From Flavobacteriales bacterium (GTDB lineage Bacteria > Bacteroidota > Bacteroidia > JACJYZ01): DNA of 64,000 nucleotides. Where the stretch lies: NCBI GenBank assembly GCA_020635855.1, contig JACJYZ010000003.1, positions 1 through 64,000 on the forward strand. Direction: 5' to 3'. Shown piece by piece: positions 28,337 through 36,105 of the stretch. Position 1 is the first letter of the stretch. Every line of letters starts with the position of its first letter. The notes beneath the pieces are model-generated. The model was not told the DNA's origin, made no database searches, and was given only the letters and a program-made list of their open reading frames with translations. The translations under genes and the position numbers were made by a program.

Positions 28337-30229
28337 ATGAAAACCTTCGTCACTTTTTGTCTCCTGATCGTCTCACTCGCGACGTATTCGCAATCCAACT
28401 ACAGATTGAAAGGTAAAGTATATGATAAAGCTACCGGTGATGAGGTCATCGGTGCCGTTGTATTGGTTACTGATACTACCGGGACGGAGACGAGCACCCT
28501 GTCGGATGTGGGCGGCATGTTTGCCATCAATCTCAAACACCAGGGGCCCTTTCGCATCAGGGTATCATTTATTGGATACAAACAGATAGATATAGAGGGT
28601 GTGATGCTCACCGCGGTTAAAACCAAAGAACTTGAAATAAGCCTGGAGGAGGAAAGTGTTCAACTGGATGCGGTGTGTATCACCGTGGAAAAAAAGCCTC
28701 TCGCGAAGCAGTGTGTTTCCGTTTGCTATTCAACCGTGGCCGGTGTTTCGGGCAGGAGAAGGAGAGCCGGAAAAGACAAGTCCCAGGCTTACGGTTATAG
28801 CTACCAACCGCCAGCCGGTCTCCCTGTGAACACGGAATCCTACAGCAAGATCCGCGACAACAAGTTCCAGTCGGTGCAATCTGATCCCCTGTCTACCTTC
28901 TCCATCGATGTGGACAATGCCTCGTATTCCAACGTCCGTCGCATGATCAACCACGGCGAGAAACCGGACCCGGATGCGGGGCGCATCGAAGAAATGATCA
29001 ATTACTTTCCCTACGATTATCCGATGCCTGAAGACGGAAGTCCGTTCAGTATCACCACCGAATACGGCGCATGCCCGTGGGATGAAGACCACCATTTGCT
29101 ACGCGTCGGCATCCAGGCGACCCGGAAACTTGAAAAGGACAACATGAACAGCAACCTGGTCTTCCTGGTGGATGTGTCGGGTTCCATGAACGATCCGGAT
29201 AAACTTCCGCTTGTGGTGCGGTCGTTGCAATTGCTTACCGACCAGCTGAAGAACAATGACCGCGTGGCCATCGTGGTATATGCCGGAGCAGCTGGTGTTG
29301 TGCTGCCGTCTACACCCGCACGCAAAAAGGAGCAGATCATGGATGCGCTCAACCAGCTGTCGGCCGGTGGTTCCACGGCCGGTGGTGAAGGCATCGAAAT
29401 GGCGTATGAGATCGCTTCTCAGAACTTCATCAAAAATGGAAACAACCGCGTGATCCTGGCCACCGACGGCGACTTCAACGTAGGCGTTTCATCCACCGAT
29501 GAGCTGACGAAGCTGATTGAAAAGAAACGCGACAAGGGCATCTACCTCACCATTTGCGGATATGGAATGGGCAACTATAAAGATGACAGGATGGAAGCCA
29601 TCAGCAATGCGGGCAACGGCAACTATTTCTACATCGACAATTTCAATGAAGCGCGGAAGGTGTTTTCCACGGATGTGTTGGCCAACCTGTATACCGTGGC
29701 GAAAGATGTGAAGATCCAGGTGGAGTTCAACCCGGCGAATGTGCAGTCTTACCGGCTGATCGGTTACGTGAACCGGTTGTTGGAAGATGAGGATTTCAAT
29801 GACGATACCAAGGATGCGGGTGAGGTGGGGGCAGGCCACCGGGTCACCGCCTTGTATGAGATTGTTCCGGCCGGAAGCAAAAGCAAGGCGGGAAAGAACC
29901 TGGTCGACAGCCTGAAATACCAGCGCACTTCGGATGTGTCGGTTTTCGGAAATGAGATCGCCACACTCAAGCTGCGGTACAAAAAGCCTGATGAAAATGA
30001 AAGTCGGCTGCTGGTGCATCCCGTGAGCTCCGACCCGGCTGTCGCCAGTCAGGATTACACGTTCAGCGTGGCTGTGGCTGCTTTCGGCATGCTGTTGCGC
30101 GATTCAAAGGACAAGGGGAAACTCACATACGACGACGTGCTGCGGATGGCGAAAGAGGGCAAAGGAAAAGACGATGAAGGTTATCGTGCGGAGTTTATCA
30201 GCATGGTGAAAATGGCGGAGAAGTTTTGA
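28337..30229 (+). CDS. YfbK-like VWA-domain protein with N-terminal carboxypeptidase-regulatory-like domain
   Basis: The start at 28337 (MKTFVTFCLLIVSLATYSQS) gives a signal peptide; the frame is open for 72 codons upstream but that part looks non-coding. Domains: a CarboxypepD_reg-like beta sandwich (22-110, LKGKVYDKATGDEVIGAVV); a linker; the YfbK N-terminal motif (DPLSTFSIDVDNASYSNVRR, about 180-200); a von Willebrand factor A domain with MIDAS DVSGS at about 279, the Thr loop AGGSTAGGEG and ATDGD at about 375; and the C-terminal DUF3520-like domain (485-630). VWA domains bind metal and partner proteins; YfbK-like proteins of Bacteroidota are exported and their role is poorly known. Monocistronic, ended by the 30237-30304 hairpin. 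Confidence 0.85.
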   Translation: MKTFVTFCLLIVSLATYSQSNYRLKGKVYDKATGDEVIGAVVLVTDTTGTETSTLSDVGGMFAINLKHQGPFRIRVSFIGYKQIDIEGVMLTAVKTKELEISLEEESVQLDAVCITVEKKPLAKQCVSVCYSTVAGVSGRRRRAGKDKSQAYGYSYQPPAGLPVNTESYSKIRDNKFQSVQSDPLSTFSIDVDNASYSNVRRMINHGEKPDPDAGRIEEMINYFPYDYPMPEDGSPFSITTEYGACPWDEDHHLLRVGIQATRKLEKDNMNSNLVFLVDVSGSMNDPDKLPLVVRSLQLLTDQLKNNDRVAIVVYAGAAGVVLPSTPARKKEQIMDALNQLSAGGSTAGGEGIEMAYEIASQNFIKNGNNRVILATDGDFNVGVSSTDELTKLIEKKRDKGIYLTICGYGMGNYKDDRMEAISNAGNGNYFYIDNFNEARKVFSTDVLANLYTVAKDVKIQVEFNPANVQSYRLIGYVNRLLEDEDFNDDTKDAGEVGAGHRVTALYEIVPAGSKSKAGKNLVDSLKYQRTSDVSVFGNEIATLKLRYKKPDENESRLLVHPVSSDPAVASQDYTFSVAVAAFGMLLRDSKDKGKLTYDDVLRMAKEGKGKDDEGYRAEFISMVKMAEKF

Positions 30230-30236
30230 TGTTTTT

Positions 30237-30304
30237 ACCACATAGACACATAGTCCCTGGAGAGCTATCTTGAGAGCCTCTTGTGATCTATGTGTCTATG
30301 TGGT
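30237..30304. repeat. 17-bp inverted repeat between convergent genes
   Basis: ACCACATAGACACATAG (30237-30253) and its perfect complement CTATGTGTCTATGTGGT (30288-30304) flank a 34-base loop. It starts 7 bases after the stop at 30229 and ends 18 bases before the convergent stop at 30323, so it may end transcription from both sides. One arm recurs at 15234-15250. Confidence 0.75.
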
Positions 30305-30322
30305 TCAGGGTCTTTTTTCCGT

Positions 30323-31474
30323 CTACATCTTGCTCTTCGGTTTCAGGAACGCGGCGTTCCTTTCAAGGAAGTTGAACCCGATGTCAACGGTCACCACATC
30401 CCCGGTTTGCATGTGAAATGTATAATACCTTCCGTCGGTTTCTACCCTGGGTTCTTTTTGATCGGGGTGCTCCCACCAGGATGGCGACATGCGGGGATCG
30501 TTCACGCGTAACTCCCATGTAGCCTCATAAGACCCGGTGGTAAGGGCGCCTTTGCGGAGGTAGTCCCACAGCAGGAATCGCTCCGCTTCCGTGAGTGTGA
30601 TGTATAAACGGTTCTGTTCGAAGGATACCGGTAGAAGGCGGGTGTATGCGGGTAATGACGAGGTGTTTAAGGGTTCCGGAAACACATCCTGGATCAAATA
30701 TTTCAAGTGCGGGTAGGCCATATACAATGCATGTGTTCCTTGCGCCCCGATATCCTCAATGGATTGAATGATGGAATCGTGATGAAGAAATACCGTTATG
30801 ATGCTTGAGTTATCAGTTGCTCCGTCGTCATACACCGAATCAAGATGAATGACATCTGCCTTTTCAAATCTGCTTGCAACCTCACGAAAAATCCCGGGAG
30901 AAACATGTGTTTCAAACAAACCGCTATCGGCAGCATACATCTTCCCATTGTAAATGAATGTGCCCTGCGCATCAATCATCATGTCAGCAACGGGACAATA
31001 TCCCTCACATCCTGTGCTTGATAGTACGATTTTATCGAAATGAAAGGTTGTATCCGGTGCTGCTTTTATACGGCAAAACCGGACCGAATCCTGTCCGTCC
31101 ATTTCCAGTTCCAATAGGTCGGATGTGATTTCGCGTATGCCCGCAAAGTACGTCCAGGTTGAATCCGCCAGGTTGAGATACAGAATGGAATCCTGCCTGA
31201 TCCGGTACCGGGTAGTATAGCCACAGTAGCGCAAATGATCTTTGGTAGGGATTCTCCGGTACATGTGGAAAGGCATCTCCATGATGCTGTCGTTGATGAA
31301 GGCAATGTTCAGACTCCATGGGACAGATTGATAGGTGGTGACGGAGTCGGTGCCATTCCATTGCTTCACGGGCCAGCATGTTTTCCAAGAACCGATCAGT
31401 TGCGCGCGCCGGTCATCCGGTTTGCATCCGGCCATGCATAGGAGGATGGCAAAAATGAATAGGAATCGTTTCAT
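30323..31474 (-). CDS. Lipoprotein, unknown function
   Basis: The start at 31474 (MKRFLFIFAILLCMAGCKPDD) has a clean lipobox MAGC with the acylated Cys at 17. The 383-residue mature protein starts with a lipocalin-like signature (LIGSWKTCWPVKQW), has a middle segment SSTGCEGYCPVADMMIDAQG that matches the DUF6438-type pattern C-x-G-x-C-P-x-Y/V-x-L/M, and a C-terminal beta-rich domain. It is exported and lipid-anchored. DUF6438-like domains are of unknown function, common in Bacteroidota lipoproteins. Convergent with the VWA gene; a repeat element (31631-31821) lies upstream. Confidence 0.7.
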   Translation of the reverse strand: MKRFLFIFAILLCMAGCKPDDRRAQLIGSWKTCWPVKQWNGTDSVTTYQSVPWSLNIAFINDSIMEMPFHMYRRIPTKDHLRYCGYTTRYRIRQDSILYLNLADSTWTYFAGIREITSDLLELEMDGQDSVRFCRIKAAPDTTFHFDKIVLSSTGCEGYCPVADMMIDAQGTFIYNGKMYAADSGLFETHVSPGIFREVASRFEKADVIHLDSVYDDGATDNSSIITVFLHHDSIIQSIEDIGAQGTHALYMAYPHLKYLIQDVFPEPLNTSSLPAYTRLLPVSFEQNRLYITLTEAERFLLWDYLRKGALTTGSYEATWELRVNDPRMSPSWWEHPDQKEPRVETDGRYYTFHMQTGDVVTVDIGFNFLERNAAFLKPKSKM

Positions 31475-31958
31475 ATGTACAAGATATGAAATGTGGGATG
31501 GTTCGTGGTTCGATGTTCGTTGTTTCGAAAGAAGCTTGAGATGTGAGACAATAGACAATAGATGTCAGAGGCCACAGGGCATGCGAATGCCTGTAACTTG
31601 AGACTTGAGACTCGCCACTTGCGACTCATTGTAGCGTACCTACGGCACGCCTGACTTCCTTCCAACGATACATGCCACCAACGTGCTGCTCCGATGGAGC
31701 AGAGACCACCATTGTTGGATCTATATAAGCAGGCGAATGCCATGTTCCGTCAGGAACATCCCATTGGTGGCAAACTGCGTGGATGAACTTCAAAGCGTTC
31801 CATCGGAACGCCACAAGGTTGTGGTTGATGATTGACTTGAGACATTAGACATTTGATGTTACCTGGCACACGTTTGTCGGAACAACTTGAAACTTGCTAC
31901 TATTGACTTATGACTAATGACTATTTTATACCTTAGGCTACTTATCAACCCATACAAC
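31475..31958. repeat. Intergenic region filled by dispersed hairpin repeat, copy 2
   Basis: 31631-31821 is the second copy of the multi-hairpin element at 24402-24543: GCGTACCTACGGCACGC, CTGCTCC-GAT-GGAGCAG (31686-31702), TGTTCCGTCAGGAACA, plus an extra hairpin GCGTTCCATCGGAACGCC (31795-31812). It is flanked on both sides by AACTTGAGACTTGAGACTC-type words (31590-31628; 31884-31900). TATGACTAATGACTA words run up to about 31924. No gene seen. Confidence 0.75.
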
Positions 31959-32525
31959 ATGCCACTGCAATCCGAAGCATCACCAGACGAAGAAAGTTCA
32001 CCATTTTACCAGGAGAACAAGCGTGTATGCACCAAATGGGAGTCATTCATTTTGTCGCATGGCGGTAGGGCAACCGGCAAATACAATGCATGGGCGTTGA
32101 TCTTTCATGGCGAGTTCAAGGTGGGTCATGTATGGAGGATAGGTTTGAAGAAGTCGACCGTTGATCATGGAAGCATACTGCTCTCGTCAAAGAAAAACCT
32201 GCTGATGCGTACCTGGATCCGAACAACCCATCCGCAGCTGTCAAGAGAGGATGTTGTTGTCAGGAAGCGCAGGCGATCAGATGGTCTGGTTGGAAAGATC
32301 GGCGGGCGGTTGTATCAACTGGAGGGATACCCCCGCTACACCCTGCAAATTGCTTCCGATGCACGAAATCCGCTTGCATCCGTTTGTCAACTGCTGGGGG
32401 CGTACCTGTCAAGGGAAGAGATCGAACAGGTGAAGTACAACCAGGGAACGGGTGAGTTGATGATCGAATTCAATATCCTTTTTATAGACTTCGGCATGAT
32501 GAAATCCCTTCTTGAGAATTTATAA
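31959..32525 (+). CDS. Conserved-looking cytoplasmic protein, unknown
   Basis: The start at 31959 (MPLQSEASPDEE) is preferred to an in-frame ATG at 31917 because the upstream codons lie in repeat-like DNA. The 188-residue product has no signal peptide or membrane helix, is basic in the middle (VVRKRRRSDGLVGKIGG) and ends with a segment of hydrophobic strands. The pattern of short strands (SILLSSKKNLLMRTWIRT, YTLQIASDA) could be a PH-like or lipid-binding fold. It sits 14 bases before the cytochrome-c lipoprotein gene, so both may share a transcript. I cannot name a family. Confidence 0.55.
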   Translation: MPLQSEASPDEESSPFYQENKRVCTKWESFILSHGGRATGKYNAWALIFHGEFKVGHVWRIGLKKSTVDHGSILLSSKKNLLMRTWIRTTHPQLSREDVVVRKRRRSDGLVGKIGGRLYQLEGYPRYTLQIASDARNPLASVCQLLGAYLSREEIEQVKYNQGTGELMIEFNILFIDFGMMKSLLENL

Positions 32526-32539
32526 TAACTTCTTCTCGT

Positions 32540-34549
32540 ATGAGCAGACACCCAATTGTTCATCACTTGAAATCCTTATGGGTCTTTGTTATGGGCCTGA
32601 TGTGTTTCATGGGATGTTCCACCGATCCTGCATCCGAACTTCAGCAAAGCATGAAGCTTTACCCCGACGATCCTTTCAGCAATGCCATGGTGCAAAGCGA
32701 AACCTTTCATCTTTCTGGAAAGGAAAGCAAGGTGTTTGAAAGCAGCAAGGGAGTGACGGTGTCCGTCCCCGAAGGCGCTTTTCTTGATGAGAACGGGGAG
32801 GTGTTCCGGGGAGATATCAATGTGGAGGTGGCGTCGGCCTACACGGCAGATGAGCTGATCTCATCCCACCTGATGCCTGAGGTGAACAACGGCACCCTTC
32901 GTAACAACCACATGGTGTTTGTGAATGCAACGGGAGAAGGAAGGCCTTTGCGGGTAAATCCTGAAAACCCGATGTATGTGGAGGTGCCTTCCGATAAGGA
33001 TCAACAGGGTGAAATGACTATTTTTAAAGGACAGCGTGACAGGCAAGGCAACATGACATGGGAAAGACGGAATCCCAGAACCTTCCTGATCCCGGTGGAC
33101 ATGGAAGAACTGGATTTTTACCCGGATGGATTTGAGCGAACGGTGATCGAAGGCATGCCTTTCAGGGGACATGACATGGCCGACAGGGCGTTGATCGACA
33201 GTTTGTATTATGCCTTGTCGGGTTTGGTGTTTGAGGGCATGGGAGATGGCATCTCGCAGCACTTAAAAAATGGTGTTCGTTGCGGCATTGATCCTGCGTC
33301 TGTCCAAACCATCCGGGGCAGAAAATTTCAGAACACCCTGATCTCCACCCATGCGTTCGAACAACGCATGCACGACATCCATCTTACATGTAATCAAAAA
33401 GTGCTGGAGGTGTATGCGAACAATCTCAACAAAGACCTGTGCCAGCTCGACAGCATGGCGGCCGTCGTGTTGAAGGATCATCCGCTGCACCACCGGTTCG
33501 TGGAATACGCCGCACAGAAACTCACCAACGTGAAGGATGCCCCGGTATCAGCCCGGATGCTGAGCGACTACTACTCGCGCAAACTGAAACAGAACAGGGA
33601 AAAGCTGGAGGCGGAATCTGCGAAGTATCGAAAAGAACTGGAATGGAAGAGCAAGGTGGCTAAAAAGCAGCGGGAGAAATTCAGGGCCCTGCTGGATGAA
33701 CGCCAGGAATACCGCACGCGCAAGTTCGGCTTTGAGGTGACCGAGACCGGCTGGTACAATGCGGCGGTAGAACTGTCGGTGGACGACCTGAAGAAATTTA
33801 GATTGCACGTTCATATAGAGAATGGAGAAGATTTCGACCGGGTACATGTATATGTGCTGAACAGCATCATTAAAAGTTTGTTTGCCATGGAGGGTGAGAG
33901 CAAGTCGGATTACCGCAGGGGATTCGGTGAAGATTCGCAGCTGCTTCTTTGGGACATGCAATGGGCAACTGTTATCGCCGTCGGATACAAGGGAGACAGT
34001 ATTGCCTTTGCCGCAGATAACTTCAGTGAAAAGGAGGAAATAGAACTATCCCTTACCCTTGGGTGGACCGACAACCTGCGCAAAGATCTAAGAGCATACA
34101 CATGGGGGCTCGACAGAGTCAACAATATTCAGCTCGATCTTGAGTACCAGGCGCGCTTCGCCAGGGAACAGGAAAGGCAAAAACGCCTTGCGGATGAACG
34201 GCTATTCAAACTTGCACTGGCGGAAAAAGCACTTGCCTGCTGCTTTGATGATGAAGCATATGAAACCGGTGAAAGTTTGTTCAGTACCCATTGCACATCC
34301 TGTCATTCAATCGGTCGCGGAAGGGTCATCGGCCCTGACCTGAAAGGCATCATGGACAGAGCGCCGTCTCTGAACTGGCTCATTAAGTGGAATCGGAACT
34401 CCCAGTTACTCATCGCATCGGGAGATGCATACGCCAACAAAGTGTTTGAAGAAAACAATAAGGTAATTGAGCCTCCCCGGGGTTTGTCAGAAAAACAGCT
34501 GAAGAAAATCTACACATTCATCGAAAGCTTTGGACCCTCAACCGAATGA
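32540..34549 (+). CDS. Lipoprotein with ZU5-like N-domain and C-terminal cytochrome c
   Basis: 669 residues. Lipobox F-M-G-C (Cys about 26). Residues 65-150 follow the Bacteroidota ZU5-like pattern (GVTVSVPEGAFLDENGEVF then an IxVEV strand). A long helical, K/E/R-rich coiled coil lies at about 345-395 (SRKLKQNREKLEAESAKYRK). Residues about 395-420 carry a G-F-E-V-T-E-T-G-W-Y-N-A motif also seen, in variant form, in the protein at 42725. The C-terminus is a class I cytochrome c: CTSCH heme site (585-589), GPDLKGIMDR, and a last helix LSEKQLKKIYTFIES. The usual methionine before that last helix is replaced (NKVIEPP), so the distal ligand is uncertain. ATGA-coupled to the M28 peptidase gene. Confidence 0.8.
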   Translation: MSRHPIVHHLKSLWVFVMGLMCFMGCSTDPASELQQSMKLYPDDPFSNAMVQSETFHLSGKESKVFESSKGVTVSVPEGAFLDENGEVFRGDINVEVASAYTADELISSHLMPEVNNGTLRNNHMVFVNATGEGRPLRVNPENPMYVEVPSDKDQQGEMTIFKGQRDRQGNMTWERRNPRTFLIPVDMEELDFYPDGFERTVIEGMPFRGHDMADRALIDSLYYALSGLVFEGMGDGISQHLKNGVRCGIDPASVQTIRGRKFQNTLISTHAFEQRMHDIHLTCNQKVLEVYANNLNKDLCQLDSMAAVVLKDHPLHHRFVEYAAQKLTNVKDAPVSARMLSDYYSRKLKQNREKLEAESAKYRKELEWKSKVAKKQREKFRALLDERQEYRTRKFGFEVTETGWYNAAVELSVDDLKKFRLHVHIENGEDFDRVHVYVLNSIIKSLFAMEGESKSDYRRGFGEDSQLLLWDMQWATVIAVGYKGDSIAFAADNFSEKEEIELSLTLGWTDNLRKDLRAYTWGLDRVNNIQLDLEYQARFAREQERQKRLADERLFKLALAEKALACCFDDEAYETGESLFSTHCTSCHSIGRGRVIGPDLKGIMDRAPSLNWLIKWNRNSQLLIASGDAYANKVFEENNKVIEPPRGLSEKQLKKIYTFIESFGPSTE

Positions 34550-35556
34550 CCATGAACATGCGATCCGGTAACCGGAAACGATGGCGCACCCTCGGTACTG
34601 TGCTGTTCCTGGTAATAGTATGCACTCGCCTTATCGCGGAAGTTTTTGTGCATCCCGTCTGGTTTCCGGGCAAAGAAGAGAACCGCATTCATGCCGATAC
34701 CACACGACTGCGCGCGGATGTGGCCTTTCTGACCGGCCTGGATACACCACGCAACTACCTTCATGCATCCGTCCTGGAACAGGTGGAAGCATATATTCAC
34801 GATTCGTTCATAAACAGCGGCGGCAGGGTGGAACGACAACCGGTGCCGGTTGGTGAAACCGAGTACGCGAATGTCATTTGCTTTTTTGGTCCGGATACCG
34901 GCACCCGGATCATCGTGGGTGCACATTATGATGTGTGCGACAACCTGCCCGGTGCCGATGACAATGCCAGCGGCGTGGCAGGTTTGCTGGAACTGGCGCG
35001 TCACATGAAAGCACATGAAGCAGAACTGAAGTATCGGATAGACCTGGTGGCATACACATTGGAGGAACCGCCTTTTTTCCGCTCGGAATATATGGGCAGC
35101 GCGGTGCATGCACGCTCACTACACGAGAACGGTGTGAAAGTGAAAGGCATGATCTGCCTGGAAATGATCGGTTATTTCAGCGATGCACCCGCGTCACAAT
35201 CTTACCCGATAGGGTTGTTGAAGTGGATATATCCCGCCAAAGGAGATTTTATCATGGTCGTCGGAAAGGTATTCGGAGGCAGCCTGCTCAGGCATGTGAA
35301 GAAAAGCATGATGCGCGGTTCCGATGTGGATGTGAGGTCCATCTCCGCACCCACCTCCATTCCCGGCATCGATTTTTCGGATCACCTCAATTACTGGAAG
35401 TACCACTACCCGGCGGTGTTGATCACCAATACCGCCTTCTATCGCAACCATGCTTACCATACGGAAGAAGATACCTCCGATCGACTCGACTATGCCCGCA
35501 TGGCCGAAGTGGTGAGCGGTGTGTTCAATGCGGTGTTGGATTTGGGGGGAGATTAG
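34546..35556 (+). CDS. M28-family zinc aminopeptidase, membrane-anchored
   Basis: 336 residues. An N-terminal membrane helix (about 14-32) precedes an M28 peptidase domain: GAHYD (His127, Asp129), ADDNASG (bridging Asp138), the catalytic pair TLEEPP (Glu173-Glu174), a later DFSDHLNYW and the last ligand in NHAYHTEEDT. All five metal ligands and the catalytic glutamate are visible, so it should be active, removing N-terminal residues from peptides in the periplasm or at the outer face. The start codon overlaps the stop of the cytochrome-c lipoprotein (ATGA), which points to joint expression; a link in function is not obvious. Confidence 0.85.
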   Translation: MTMNMRSGNRKRWRTLGTVLFLVIVCTRLIAEVFVHPVWFPGKEENRIHADTTRLRADVAFLTGLDTPRNYLHASVLEQVEAYIHDSFINSGGRVERQPVPVGETEYANVICFFGPDTGTRIIVGAHYDVCDNLPGADDNASGVAGLLELARHMKAHEAELKYRIDLVAYTLEEPPFFRSEYMGSAVHARSLHENGVKVKGMICLEMIGYFSDAPASQSYPIGLLKWIYPAKGDFIMVVGKVFGGSLLRHVKKSMMRGSDVDVRSISAPTSIPGIDFSDHLNYWKYHYPAVLITNTAFYRNHAYHTEEDTSDRLDYARMAEVVSGVFNAVLDLGGD

Positions 35557-36105
35557 ATGCCAGATGCTCCTCACACCAAACCAACCGACTCACCTGCTAA
35601 AGCCTAAGCGCAGAAGGGCCAACTTGAGACTCGCGACTTGCTTGCCCGCCGCAGCCTTGGCGAAGGCGGGCCAACTTGAAACTCTCAACTTGAAATTCGA
35701 AACTCCCCTCTGAATGCGTAAGATCTTCCTTCAATCTGCATTGCCACTCCCCATATGATGTATTATCTATGCATGGATCCGGATCCATTTTGGCTTCATT
35801 GATTCAAACGAATCAGATGGGTCACATTCAATAAAGTGCGTATGTGAATCTTCGGACTCGGAATGGAGATGTGAAGGTTAGGTGTTTTGACGGATGTTTG
35901 GTGATGCCTGATTTTTCAGGTGTTCCGGAAGATTTAACAAAAAAGTAGCGTCAGGATATTGACTCATTCACAAACGTGAAGTAAGTTCGAACTACCTCCG
36001 AAAATAAACAACAGGGTAACTGTGTGCGATCACGCAGATATGTGATGATGGGCACGCCGCACAGGTGACCATTACTAGTATTAGTTACACCTTAATCCTA
36101 ACATT
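35557..36105. other. Intergenic region with repeats and leader of the PKD gene
   Basis: Left part (35620-35706): AACTTGAGACTCGCGACTTGC words and the perfect hairpin GCCCGCC...GGCGGGC at 35644-35671, second copy of the element at 24640-24708. The middle (35710-35940) shows nothing. The right part holds the putative promoter and leader of the gene at 36106. Confidence 0.6.
35958..35989 (+). promoter_or_regulatory. Candidate Bacteroidota promoter of the PKD gene
   Basis: ATTG (35958-35961), 20 bases, then TAAGTTCG (35982-35989): an imperfect match to TTTG-N19-TAnnTTTG. It would leave a leader of about 105 bases before the ATG at 36106. Weak. Confidence 0.3.
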
